From positions 33,951,858 through 34,015,857 of the forward strand of contig NC_083598.1 of NCBI RefSeq assembly GCF_020882245.1: a stretch of DNA of 64,000 nt. The letters run 5' to 3'. The notes beneath the pieces are model-generated. The model saw only the letters and a program-made list of their open reading frames with translations. It had not been told where the DNA came from and did no database searches. Shown here in pieces: positions 26,088 through 38,772 of this stretch (positions within the stretch are counted from its first letter, which is position 1; each line of letters starts with the position of its first letter). The translations under genes and the position numbers were made by a program. The stretch is from Rhopalosiphum padi (lineage: Eukaryota; Arthropoda; Insecta; Hemiptera; Aphididae).

Positions 26088-26805
26088 CACTTATAAGACT
26101 CACGGATATAAGGTTCAGTCGCTTATTAGACTCAAAATCGTCTGGAACCGTACGTATTAAGATACATTAAAAAAAATCAGTTATAAGACTCAAATTTCGT
26201 AAAATAAATAGTAGAAAATAAACTTTTTTGGTTATAATTTAGAAATAAATTGGTATTGAAATATTAAATAATTTTCGTGTTGATTATAATTGTTGTACAA
26301 TGAACGATCAGTCGCTATTCGAATTTCAACGCGTGCTTTTCTTGTTGTTATAACATGAGTGCTAATCGAACGCGACGTGATCTGAGTTTGAGTGACAAAC
26401 TAGACATTTTAATACGAAACAGTATATTTTCGGAATATTAGAACAAAATAAAAACAAACTAAAAATACAAATTTTTTTCAAAATAAATAATAAATACATT
26501 ATACATACATCCCTTATAATTTTTTATTAATGTATAACATTTTTATAATATTTTTATGTGTAATATTTACGTATTATAATTTTAGTTTTTTTTATCAGGA
26601 TTATTAAATGTATTTAATAATAAGTATGTAATATGTAATATGTGTTAAAGTATTAAAATTAAAGCAAAATATGTAGTAAAATAAAATTTATAAATACGTA
26701 ATTAATTTTTTTTTCCACTTCGCCTATAAGATTATTAAGATTCATTCGGTTATAAGACTCACTTTGTGCTAGTCCCAAAGTGAGTCTTATAAGCGGCGTC
26801 TACTG
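26088..26805. mobile_element. Tigger/pogo-like element with TA duplication
   Basis: Ends CAGTAGACGCCACTTATAAG and CTTATAAGCGGCGTCTACTG, a nearly perfect inverted repeat flanked by TA. The sequence AAGACTCA recurs inside. A short remnant of a transposase N-terminus is present (separate entry). At 718 bp it is far too short for an autonomous element. Confidence 0.85.
26355..26441 (+). pseudogene. Tigger/CENP-B-type transposase N-terminal remnant
   Basis: This short frame reads MSANRTRRDLSLSDKLDILI and stops eight codons later. The pattern of basic residues followed by LSLxDKLxIL is that of the CENP-B N-terminal helix-turn-helix of pogo/Tigger transposases. The DDE domain is absent. This ties the surrounding inverted-repeat element to that superfamily. 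It could also have been captured by chance; the match covers only about 20 residues. Confidence 0.5.
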
Positions 26806-27398
26806 TATATAGACTGTCACATACTCATATTTTCTCCGCTCAAAATCATTTTTAATATTACTATAATACATCACTAAATTAAAATTTAATACACCAGACA
26901 CTCATAATAGTGATCCACTCGACAACCAATGTACCTACTCTAGAGCGGTATCCACTTGCCCATATTTTTTAAATTCAGTCATTATAACTAATGAAGAATT
27001 TTTTATTACATTTTCTAGGGTTTTACGTAAGAATATAAGTTTTATGAATTTTTAACTACAAAATAATTTGTAAATTTTCGTTATTTTATCAATTTTTATC
27101 CAAGTTCTAACTTTAAATGTTTATAAAAAAAATAGAAAATTTTTTTCCGTGATAATAGAATATGGTTAATAAACGAGTGCGTATGGCTTAGGTAATCGTC
27201 GGGTCAAGCACAACCTACGGCCCCTTAACAACAATTTGTGGACCCTTTGGGAGTCCTGTGGAAAATATATCGGGAACCATAATGGTTGTATACGGTATAT
27301 TGTGTATATAGTGAATGCGTACATAAAATATTAATAAATATTTATTTCTTTTACAAGTAGAACAAAGGTTTTTGACTAAATCTCTTTCGGTTTGTATC

Positions 27399-27411
27399 TT
27401 TATTCTTTATT
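27399..27411 (-). terminator. Candidate poly(A) signals of the GILT gene
   Basis: Two overlapping-range TTTATT words (AATAAA on the minus strand) lie about 270 nt past the GILT stop. They are the first exact hexamers I noticed downstream. Confidence 0.4.
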
Positions 27412-27678
27412 TAAAATATGGAATTTTAAATAAAAAACATGTCAAGATTATATTGTTGTATGTCGATATAATCAATAAAATTGCTTATACATTTTCATAT
27501 CTGTATAGTAGATATGCGATGATAAATAAAAAAGTAAAAATAAAATGCAAAATGCATACATAATATTTATATACAATATTATTCATCTTAATCTATAAAA
27601 TAATAATGATAATATAACTAATAATAACAACAATATTGTTAGAAAAAGCATTATTATTAGGTATGGTACATAAATCGT

Positions 27679-30600
27679 TCAACATGTTTGAGTGTTTTTG
27701 ATAACACCATTCGAGCACACTTCCGTATATCCGTGACTTACTAGTTTCTCACAAAGCGTTGATTCGAAGCTCACGAACGCGTGATTTTGATCATCGTCAT
27801 TGTATTCCTAGAGATACAACAAAATATAAAAAATAAAAAAAAATGTCAACCAATTAAATCATAGAATTATCGTTTTGTCTATAGGATCATAGGCGTAACT
27901 AGGGAGGAGGAGGCTTAGGTGGGTTTCAGCCGCCCCCCAGAATTTTTGGGTAAATGTATGTGCTTATAAACATATTAGTAATAACTATATTTTTGCCTAC
28001 AATATAAAAAAATATAATTTTTCATATGAGATATAAACGAATTCATTCAAGTCAGTTTTAAACACCAATAAAAACAATAAATAACAAACAAATTATAAAA
28101 AAATTTTGCTATAAAACATTTTTAGGAATCTATCCTCTCCTAACTTAAAGGACTATAGTTACGCCTATATCTACGATACAAGTATAAACACTATAAACGT
28201 AAAAATATACTACGCGTACATCGTTAAACACAATAGTAGGCACAAACAACGGTCCAGGTGTCATTGCTTTTGTTTCTTTTTCAGCATTTAACATCATCTG
28301 ATAACCCTCCGATGAGGTAAAACATGTTTGTATTTGGTTGACGTCAACGCCACTCTCTTCGACACACTGAAACAAATTTAAAACCAATAATTATTGATAA
28401 TTTTTTTTCGGCAGCAAATACATACGTGATGCATTATTTAAATAAGATTTTTAATAATTTTTTTAAAATGTTTAATTTCTTTTTAATACTTTACTAAATT
28501 TAATTAATTATCATTTATTGTTATGAATTCCGTCAACTTAAAATCATCTCCTATCCCGGAAGATATTTCCGTTCGATATCGATCCTGATATAACAGCAGT
28601 CGGTTGTACTTTTTTAATTTAAATAATATAAACTCGCAGTCTTAATTTTCTCTCTGCTGATAAGGTTTAAAAATGTTATTTCATTTTATTAGAGTAATCA
28701 TGTTTATCCGTTACTACAATAGGCAGTAAGCGTATTATTAAATAGACTTTCTATATTGTTCTATACTTCTATGTAGGTATAAATAATGGTATAATATAGA
28801 TATGGGTATCAACTCAAATTGTATTCATTTATAAATGTTAAAAAGTACCGTTTTTTCAATGTGTCCTGGTTGGTCCGGATCGTACATGGCACAATTCACA
28901 TAGTCTACTTGAGCTTTAGAATCTTGTATGCGTTTCAAAACACAGTTATGTATTGTATTACCACGGCATTCTTTAGGTCCGTGCTGGCAAGTGAAACCTT
29001 GATCCGAACTCTAAAATTAAAAATAATATATATTAGAATTTAGAATAGTCAATCAGTTTATTTAATTTAAAATTCTCAAGTAGTCAAGTTTGACTATGTG
29101 TGATATGGATGATAGATATTGAAATATTAATATGCAGAAATATATAATAATATTTGTACAGGTTTCTATACTATTTGTATTTTAATAACTAATATAATAT
29201 AAGGATACATTGTCAAGCTAAATAGTAATTAAAAATACACAGGTAATTATTATGGCAATGTGGCATATCATCGTAGTTAAAACTTAAAAGTATTATAATA
29301 AGGCGTTGACGACTGCCTGTACAGTATGTTATCAATAATATAGTAATGTTCCTAATACCTATTTTAGTTAATATTTTTCGACAGCTAAAATCAGCAATTA
29401 ATTGATTTGATGAATGGTGAATTTGTAATAAAGTCAATTGAGGCCAAATCTATTTTTTTAAGGCTATTGATAAATATGAGTTATTTGAATAACAGCAAAT
29501 TATATAATTTATTAGCATTCGTAAATTATATCAATATATTATAGTGTAATGCAAATTTTATCTGATATTTTTTACGGGTATTCTTATAAAATTAAATTTG
29601 ATGATTTACGACCACGGTAATATTCATATTGAATTTATGTGGGAAGTAAATATTCGCCGGGGAAGCCTGTGCATGCTCGGCTCCCACCATACTCACTTGT
29701 ATGCTTATAATATATTTAAATCTATTATAAAATACGTTCTATATTATTCTTACAAATTAGATTATAAATCCCGCGCAATCCCCTCACCGGAAGTCAGCTA
29801 TAAAATATTGCGACCGAGAATCAGATACCTATATACCTAGTAAAGATTATTGTCTTGTGGAAGGCAGCGTAAAGTGAACATCTCAGTTTAACGGTATAGG
29901 CAATACCCGTCTCTGAATAAATCTACTTTAAAAAAAAATTAAATATTTAATTTTTGTGGAAAACTTATTGATAATCTATTATTATTAGTATAGGTACTAT
30001 AATTATTGTTATAGTTGATTATTTGTATAAATAATTTTGGAGCTTAAAATTATTTATTATATATATTTTGTAGTAAAGGTCTAGTTAGCATAAAGTATAA
30101 ACGATAAATATATTACTCTTACAGTAATTATATTATTTCGTCATTTTAAAATACTATTCATGTCAGTATTAGCCTTAATTTATTTCTAATGTCTTTGTTT
30201 TCAAATATGATTAATGATCGTTAGATAAAAATGAGAAGACATTGATTTAATATAATATGTATATAATATGTACTTACATGTGCTTTACCGAAAGGCACCA
30301 AGTTCAAGTTTAAGTATTGTTGTACTTTACAGAAATGTGGATGGAGTTGTGTAATAATGAAATCTCTGCTGTCCGGACAATGAGATTCATAGTAAACCGA
30401 AACTTTCAACTAAAAAATAAAATTAATTTTAAACAAATTAGATACAGCCGGGTGAAAATTTAAGTATTTTTTCCTTATATTTTAATTGCAATAAAATATA
30501 GTACTTATTTTCTTGAGTACATTATTAAATATTAACTATTATAAACTGTTATTACTAAAGTTAAGATGTTTATGACCCTAAAAACTCAACAAAAAAATCA

Positions 30601-31200
30601 TATAGGTAATTATGCTCTTAAATAATCAATATATATATGCGTGTGTGAGTGTGCCATTATCTTATTGTATTATTCATTCAGAATATAATAAAAAATTTTC
30701 ATAATAACTAATTGTTAATAATAAATAATATTATTCATTATTAATACTAATAATTTTAAATAAAATTAATTTATTTTGAAAATAATATTACATTTTTTAT
30801 GCTTTTTATTTTTTAGAAAATTATACATATGATTTATAATGTATTTATATAATTTACAAAGAATAACCTATGGGCTATGATACAGAAATATTTTTTTTAG
30901 AAATCAAAAATATGTAAAATAAAATATAATATAATTGCGTCTACGTTTATAATAATATGGTGTACAAAGTGTACGACTAAAAGCAAAATATGTTTAAATC
31001 ATAAACTTCTTCTAACTACTCGTATTGTTATAAGTTATAACACTATAAAAACGGTTTTTAGCAAATCAATTATTAACAAAATTGAAAATATTATCCCGAG
31101 TGAAATCTATATACAATATACTTACTGGGGCGCGTTTGATCCTGTCGGCTGAAACCGTAGCGAAAGCAGCCACAGCTACCACGAATACTAAACTCTTCAT
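27679..31200 (-). CDS. GILT: GILT-like lysosomal/secreted thiol reductase (214 aa)
   Basis: Five exons on the minus strand: 31200-31126, 30409-30278, 29010-28849, 28366-28220, 27807-27679; all phase 0 and GT/AG. The chain begins MKSLVFVVAVAAFATVSA, a signal peptide. Exon 2 carries the thioredoxin-like first strand and the active site HCPDSRDF, a CxxS rather than the CxxC of vertebrate GILT. Exon 3 has the family signature CQHGPKECRGNTIHNC and DYVNCAMYDPDQPG. Exon 4 has GPLFVPTIVFND, the cis-Pro region, and the last exon is Cys-containing. Length and motif order match the gamma-interferon-inducible lysosomal thiol reductase family, which reduces disulfides at acidic pH in lysosomes or extracellularly. 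In insects members are linked to immunity (established for the family, not shown here). Intron 4 holds a MITE whose right end is about 50 bp from exon 4. Two donors are the less common GTACTT and GTACGC. Confidence 0.95.
27892..28167. mobile_element. MITE with TAGGCGTAACTAG ends, in GILT intron 4
   Basis: Ends ATAGGCGTAACTAG and TATAGTTACGCCTAT form an inverted repeat. The interior is GGAGGAGG/CCGCCCCCC then CCTCTCC. The ends resemble the GGCGTAAC elements at 15431 and 16936, although the leading CAG is lost and no clean duplication is seen. Confidence 0.6.
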
Positions 31201-31209
31201 GATTATTTT

Positions 31210-33820
31210 TTATCGTCCTTTGTCTCTTTTTCGCAGCAGCAAAAATTTTAGCTCGTATACTTGCAGACTAACGGACAGACGGATGGACGGACTACACTGT
31301 AATGATCTGATACGATTTTTGCTTCTCGTGAACTCCTGAGTGTAAATCGAAACCAGTTTCTTACCGAATACGATTATCACACTACATATACCTATACCTA
31401 CCTCAGGTATGGATAAAATAATATAAGTATAGACACCTGTGTATGATGCGATTCTCTTGCGTAATGACGCACACTTTTCACGACATGACCCCCACGAAAC
31501 GATAATATTTTAACGTAGGTACATAATAATATGTATATTGTCGTTGTTACCTTATATACTTGTGTGTGTGTGTGTGTTTTTAAATGAATCGGTTTTTGTT
31601 GGCAAACAACATGACCTCGTTGTCTCGTTAGAACTAATTATTATATCACAATAATACAGTAGGTATCTATACTATAATGAATTTATATGTGCTCCACGCC
31701 CATATGGTGTGTATTTCGGAGTTATAGAGAATTAATTTAAGACAATATGTTATATTATGTACCTACCTATTGTAGCCACACAAATTGTACGTAGATGTAC
31801 CGGACATCATCGAGTCACATCAATCCAATAAGTATATAAGTACTAGACCATTTGACCATTGTAACCGTGCTGCAATAATATATGATAAACATAAATTCAA
31901 TAAAACATTACATTATACTATTTTAATTCGTACAGTTATTGTTTGGTAATTAGAATTTATTAAGATTAAGAACTTGGTAAATTTACCATAAGTATGCGTG
32001 TGATATAAAAATACTATTATTATATTATTATGTATTTTACGTGAGGCTATATTTAGGTGTTTAGTTTAATCTACAACAATTGAATTCAATATTTTAATAT
32101 TCAAAATGTTAAGGATTTTAGCACAAAAAAATAAAATTATTATTTAGTAGATATCTAGGTATATGTATGTGGATAACAAACAGTAGGTAACAATTATAGG
32201 TGTGGTATACACATCATATCAATAAATAATAAACAAAACAATGGTTTTTGAAAAAAAAAGTTTAATGTATCAAAGTTCATATTTATATAAATAATGAAAT
32301 ACGATATGACATTAATTTAGTAGAGTACAAAAAAAAATGCTATACATAAGAACTGCAATACCTATGTATAGATATAATAAAATAAAATTGTTATCTGTTC
32401 TTCCGTTAAATTAATTATAGGTAGGTGTATTATAGTACACTGCACATGTCTTAAGCATCTACTTTTATATTATACTACATTACATACATTCGAAAAGAAA
32501 ATAGGTCATATTACATAATCGTTATATAGACACAGTAAATTCAAAACTAAATTTTAAGGTATCGTTATCATGATAATTAATTGAATATAAGTTGCCATGT
32601 AAGTACTTGTATAATATATAATTTTGTTTTGTTGATTTCAGGTGGCTTGGGAACTAAATTGTTTGCCTGGAGTAAGGAGTTATATCTGTCTTATAAAATA
32701 TAAGATATAGTTTCAACTTTTCAAGATTCAAATTAGTTGTACATAGTTATTATTATGTATTCGTTTTTAAATCGTTAACCATTTTCTTATATAATTACAA
32801 TTAATAGATATTATAATTAAATCTATAGTTTTATAGATAAGTATGATCAAAATTTATAAATTTTTAATCCTTAACAGTTTATAAAATACAATTTAATGTT
32901 TTAAATATTTATATATTTCAATATGCATGTTAGTATATTTAGCTAATATCTTTTGATTGAACCTTAATTTTAATTGACGAAATAGTATAAAGATTATTAA
33001 ATTAATATTTAATTATTAGATAATATAATATACGATTACTTCTAGCTCGCATAATAAAAGTTGTTTACTAAATACACTGTTTGTAAATAACAAAATAACT
33101 GTAGGCGTTAAATATGCGTTGTCGTATGTTAACGTAGCGAGTGAAAGAAAAATCTCAGCAGGGGAAATTTCGTAAAAGTATTAGGGAATTGTTGAACCTT
33201 GAAATATCGTAAGAAATAAACAAATTGTATTTAAGAAAACATATAAAGATACCTCAGGGTATGTTGTTTATTTTATATTTATCTATAAGTTATTTAAATA
33301 ATACTAAAATAATATTTTATTTGGATATAAGAATACCGAAGAATTGGCAAGAGTGCCGTCAAGTTACGACGTATTCTACTGGTTTTGCATACAGGTTTTC
33401 TGCAAAATAGTTGTTATAAGTTTATAACCACTTTAAATCTAGTATAATATATAATTTAAAATAAACATGTGATACTCACTTATTCTACAAGACTATAAGA
33501 ATATATATTAATATAATGGCAATGGTAGAATATGATTTAATTTCCATTTAAAAAAAAATAGGTTCATTTTATATTTTTTAATACATAAACCATAGACGTG
33601 ATATTTATATCGCACTGATAATGAACACTACTTGGAATCTGACATAAATATAATATATTCTGAACATCGATACATCACCCAATATACGTGATTTTATTAT
33701 GTAATATTAATGATATACATTTTGTTGGCGTTTCATAATTGAAATTGGTTTAATGAATGAACAACATTTGCATTGTAAAAAACGCTGTTAAAAGAATAAG
33801 AATACTCCGTACAAATAATT
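31210..33820. other. Intergenic between GILT and gene B
   Basis: Contains the GILT upstream region and a (GT)n run at about 31560-31578. Otherwise it is AT-rich DNA without splice-consistent coding sequence or clear transposon ends. Confidence 0.45.
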
Positions 33821-33825
33821 AATGA

Positions 33826-33831
33826 TTTATT
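33826..33831 (-). terminator. Poly(A) signal of secreted-protein gene B
   Basis: TTTATT on the plus strand, AATAAA on the minus strand, about 155 nt beyond the gene B stop codon. Confidence 0.5.
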
Positions 33832-33984
33832 GTTATTTATACAATCATGGGGTTCAACGAACAATAATATATAAAATAAATTAAACTGCATTCACGGCGA
33901 ACGAAACTATTCGGAAAAAAAAGAAACCGTAGTCGTCGCGATCATATATAATCTGTAATAAATATATTCGTTTGTGGTGGATCA

Positions 33985-36900
33985 TCATATTATTTTCTTC
34001 ACTTCATGTCTGGTGTCATCGACCGTCGCTGGTTCAGACGGTTCCACAGCCGCGACGGGTTGCTGTACTTGATGAATCGCGTCAGAGCCCGTTTCGGATT
34101 GACCTTCGGCAGCGTAAGACGTCAGGTGTTCTTTGATGTGATCGGTTCCGTGGCCGAGTTCCGGCGAGAATAATCCGTGTGGAGGTGAAAATCCTGAAAA
34201 GTCGATGCACCAGAATACATAAATAATACAATATAACGTACAACCGAACACGTGTATTATAATTTACAGGTCTGTGTCAAGTGAATGTAATCAAACGATT
34301 TTAATCGACCATTATACGGAGAAATTCTAGTCCAAGTATACGTTCATATGTACGTATATATCACTTTGATCATGAAGTACTCCAAAACCCTCATCATTAT
34401 TTTTCAACTATCATTTGGCCCCAGTTTATTGCACGTGTCCGCCCAAAATAATATGTTGCATTATATGTATACATCATCAGCATAAGCTATTATACATTAT
34501 GTCTTAGACACTTGCATATGTGCACAGTATACTGCAGTCTCAGTACCGTGGATCATTACGTGATAATAACTCATGATAATATTATATTATACAGACTGAT
34601 TTATCAAAAATTTTCACCCTCATTTTTTTCATTTAATAATGCATTTATTCAAATTTTGATTTTTGGAATTTTTATATACTAAAAAAATCTTATTTTCAAG
34701 TTTATGAGCTTTCTTTATACTACTTAAGAGTTAAGGAGCGCCTTATTATAACAATATAACGATACAAACTTCTGTTTTTCAAAGTGAATCACACTTTTTT
34801 CTATAAATTATTATTAGTGGATATTTTTGTTAAAAATGTTGATATGTATTGAATTCGAAATTCGAACAAATATAGTTTTTCACTTTTTCAGTTATTGAAA
34901 TGTTTATATAAAAGATAAATAGTCCTTAACAATGATTTTTAAAAATTATAAAATAAATGTAGGTAATATTGGGTCTAATATTTATTAAACTTTGACTTTT
35001 TTTACGAATTACTATAGCTTCCATAGCTTCTTTTAAATCCATTATTATGGAGCTTTTATCCTTAATATACAAATTTAAATAATTCAAAAACTACTCTTTC
35101 AAATTTTATTTTATTTCTATATGCCAACATTTTCAGAAAAAAAATATCCAATTAATAATGCACTTATAAGGGTAGTTGTCATTTGAAAAAACAAAAGTTT
35201 ATTTGTCCACAATACACTATAAATAATAAAAAAAAAATCTCAAGAATTTTAAAATATGGTTTTGAAATATATTTAAAATCCCGAAAATCAAATTTTGAAT
35301 AACTGCATTATTTAAGAAAAACAGGGTGGATCATCCTGTACATACGAGTGAAAATGCAAAATTTACAATATGTCATTGATAATGCCCATCATCACTTCAA
35401 TACATATTTATTAAAAACGTATACGATTGTAAATGTTTGAACAGCCGTACGACCGTCGACTGAAAATCGAGGTAAATATATTATGCATAATATACGAATT
35501 TGTCAAATGGGCACTTGCGTAATTTTTGTTTATGACGTTTATGATGGCGTTTATGCATACGATTTAGACGACGCCGTATCTGGTTTGTGAATAGGTACTG
35601 AATATCGGTCAAGTTCAAAATATTAAAAATCCAAATAACATTATCGAGTCAGTAAGTCACACTTTCGGCATTAGATCGATTTCGGCCTTTAATATATTTT
35701 ACTTATTACTATAAAAGCTATATATTATAATAATATATGTACATACGTACGTATATTATTATAATATACCTACTATACCTGTATAAAATTTGGAAGGTCA
35801 TAACTGAGGGAATTGATTGTATGCGTGGTCAGAAATTTTTTTGAAATGTAATTTTCAATTTTATATTTTAATACCAATAATAATTTCGTAAAAATTATAA
35901 GAAAATAAAACGAATGGCATTATAAATATGAATGTTTGTTAATAATATTTACTTGAAAAAATAATAAATACTATGCTCGTATATGGTTAGAACACTTACA
36001 ACTGTTCTATTGAGTATACTTATTATCGCTTATACTTAAGTCATAAGTTAGGTATTAATAATATCATGTATTCGTTTATTTGATAATATTTTAATTGAAT
36101 CGGCAAACGGCGATAACCGTTTCAATTGATGTTATATTAATTATTTTTGTAGACTCCCAATAGGTTTTTGGACTTACCAGAAGCAATTGTGTGTGATATG
36201 GCCCACGTTATGCCATTAGCTACATTGGTCAACAGCGGCCCGACGATGGCACCCACCAGTGGAGCAAACGCGCTACCGATGGTCAGAAACAAGTGAATTA
36301 ACGTGGAAATGGCGTGGTGGTGTTGCGGCTTGTGACTTTGACCATCATTGTGGTGGTGCACATCCGTTTTCCGGCCGCCCGCCACCGACGCTATGGCTCC
36401 GCCGGTCATCAGGGCCGCGGCGAGTTCGAGTAGCGTGTCCCGGGCCGTCTGGTCCTCGGCCGACTTGGCCGTCTGCGGCTGTGGTCTGGTGGACGGCGCG
36501 GCCAGTGAATAAGTGGCCAACGCCAACACGGACACCATCAGTTTCAAGCCTTTAAACTAAACGCAATAGGTAAACGGTTAAAAAATATATGTTTTTTAAA
36601 AAACCAACTGGTATATATTGTTTTCGTATTAAATAATAGTATGCATTTATACTATATAGACTTGTTAAACGAAGTATATACAGTGATGTATATATTATAA
36701 TAATATAATGATTTGACGTTTACAATGTTTAAATAACAATTATTCATGTATTGCAATATTTATGTACTTGTACGTTATGTCGTTATGGTTTACTTCGTCT
36801 GTACGAGAGTTCATAATTTGCACCAATTATAACTATATGCATGCGATTAATTCGTCGGTACCTTTGTTTGCATCGAGACTTGACGGGCTCGATTGCTCGA

Positions 36901-38109
36901 ATGATAATGATAATTTTAATTACTGTATACGCATCTACGTCCACTGGCCTATGTGATGATAATATGTTTAGGCTATAAGAGTTTGACGTCCGATCCGCCG
37001 TGATCGCGTTATCACACAATAAAACATTTAGGTATTCATTTTTAACAAAAATAATGCGTTCATTATATTAAATTATTAGGTCTTTTTAATATTATACCAT
37101 TATTGTTATTGGTTAGTCAATACTGACGTACCGTAGAACCTATTCACAGGCGAGTGAAATAGCCGTCCAGAATCTAAAATGGAATATTCTATGTAATAAA
37201 TTTGTCATATCCCAATATGTATCTTATTATACTACCGAAACGTGTACCCACTATTTAAATAATAATTTTCCTGAGATGATATAAATTATAAACGCATTTC
37301 AAAAAATGTTGGTGCAAATTAAATATGTTGTATATTATATTTTGAGTCAATTTTGGTGTGAAAATTGACTACATCCGTTTCCACAGACTACAAATCATAA
37401 AAGTAGTGGAGCCTATCCATTTCTTGAGCATTTTTGGGCAATATAAAAATAATTATTTAGACATTTTTTTGTGATGACTAATTTATCATGGGTATAGGTA
37501 ATTGGGTAATGTTAACTTTTTAAAAAAAATTCAAGTATTATAATATATATTAGTGCAAATAAATTATGTTATTGAGTTGTGAAAAAATGTAAAGCTATTA
37601 AATCTACAATTCGCGTTTAATTTCCTATTATTATGTATTAGTAATTTACCCTCATTACTCATTATAGGTAATGCATAGGTGATACTGCGAATACTGCGGT
37701 AATAATCGTCTTTTTTTGATTCACTACCATGAGCTAGGTAATAATTAATAAATATTATATGAATGCATTCGATAATAATTCTTATACAACTATATTTATT
37801 TTTATAATATTGCTATTTCCAAATTTTCAAAATATAAATGTTTAGTGTATTATTTTTGTTATGATTATTTGTAATACAAAACCTACATTTATTACTCATG
37901 TAACCGTGTGCAAATAGTTTCAACTAATAAAGTTTACAAATATACAAATTACTCAAAACATGTAATACGATTCAGTAGTTCAGTACGATACACAATAAAT
38001 GGATAAATAATATTATGCATTTTAAATGATTAACTATACAGTGAAACAATATTTATGTATAATCGGGTACGTAGTGTAGCTTATATAAAATGTATGTACT
38101 TACGGTCAT
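33985..38109 (-). CDS. Secreted protein B (197 aa), paralogue of A
   Basis: Exons on the minus strand: 38109-38104 (ATG ACC, then GTAAGT), 36556-36178, 34193-33985; 6+379+209 nt, junction phases 0 and 1, in frame throughout. The start MTFKGLKLMVSVLALATYSL is a signal peptide ending near LAAPS. A His-rich segment (VHHHNDG ... KPQHHH, about residues 70-88) precedes the hydrophobic block APLVGAIVGPLLTNVANGIT, which matches gene A at 15 of 20 positions. The last exon starts GFSPPHGLF and differs from A. The first intron lies one codon earlier than in A (MT/F against MTF/K), as if the junction slid by a codon. A TATAAAA box and initiator-like sequence lie upstream. Gene C starts 663 bp away on the other strand. 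Function is not recognised. Confidence 0.87.
34592..35338. mobile_element. MITE of the CAGGGTGATTCA family (copy 1)
   Basis: It lies in intron 2 of gene B. TA-flanked, it begins CAGACTGATTTATCA and ends with the inverted counterpart GGGTGGATCATCCTG. The interior shares TTCATTTAATAATGCATTTA and following sequence with copies at 42478 and 48693. No transposase frame. Confidence 0.7.
35721..35768. repeat. Near-perfect 22-bp-arm hairpin
   Basis: Arms at 35721-35742 and 35747-35768 are complementary at 21 of 22 positions around a 4-nt loop ATAC. AT-rich, in gene B intron 2. Confidence 0.8.
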
Positions 38110-38772
38110 GTTTTCTTCTAAAAGTGTCTTAGAAAATTGGATAAACGACACTAGGTATTTCAATATTGACTATATTCTTGAGTTTGAGTTTTGAGTCGAC
38201 GTTGAATGATACCAAAACTTTAAAGATCGGGAGTTTTATAATATACAAAATCGATTAACATGACCCACACTCATATGCTCAGAATTTAATATTTTTATAA
38301 TTATACTCAATATTGTAAATAGTATTTAATTGTTCAGTACTTAAGTGAAGTGTTCAATATCCAATTAATAATTAGTACAGTTTCCCGTTATATTCTACAT
38401 TCGTTTGTTTAATGTCAAAAACATAATTTAACGTACGTTGTACATAAAGAAAAAGTTTTGTAGTAACTTAAATACAAATGAGATATTGGTTAAGTAACTA
38501 TAGACAAAATTTATAATTATAATTAATTTAGCAGATTTATATACCTAATGCGCATTTTACATGTTTTCAGTTAATCACGAAAAATATTCCTAAGTACAGT
38601 ATGTATATGATTATAATTTATAATATCATATAGTCTTTTTTAGTCGAGGGCATATATATGATTTGTAAATCGATTTTTTTATTGTAAATTCAATAGGTAT
38701 TTAATAATTATTTAAGCAATTTACTGACATGGTTATTAAATTCGTATCACTGAATAATCAGATAATATTATA
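38110..38772. promoter_or_regulatory. Head-to-head promoter region between genes B and C
   Basis: The 663 bp between the two start codons must hold both 5' leaders and promoters if the models are right. On the B side a TATA box is clear. On the C side I see only AT-rich TATA-like words (CATATATATG near 38651). Confidence 0.55.
38234..38240 (-). promoter_or_regulatory. TATA box of gene B
   Basis: TATAAAA on the minus strand. About 30 nt downstream is ATCATTCAAC, an initiator-like word, giving a leader of roughly 100 nt before the ATG at 38109. Confidence 0.6.

Larger units (their letters stand above)
21500..27390. other. Intergenic, transposon-containing DNA
   Basis: Between genes A and GILT I find no splice-supported gene. 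It contains the hAT MITE at 22476, a CAGTGAAAC-type fragment at 23938, a foldback element at 24397-24776, the Tigger-derived element at 26088-26805, and long AT-only stretches such as 23441-23530. Confidence 0.5.

Noticed and set aside
32630..32690. Exon-like TTTCAG/GTGGCTTGGGAACTAAATTG
   Set aside because: A good acceptor-like word, but the frame closes quickly and no partner exon or donor fits.
36259..36555. 98-codon plus-strand ORF
   Set aside because: Antisense shadow of gene B exon 2, which has a signal peptide, splice sites and a paralogue.
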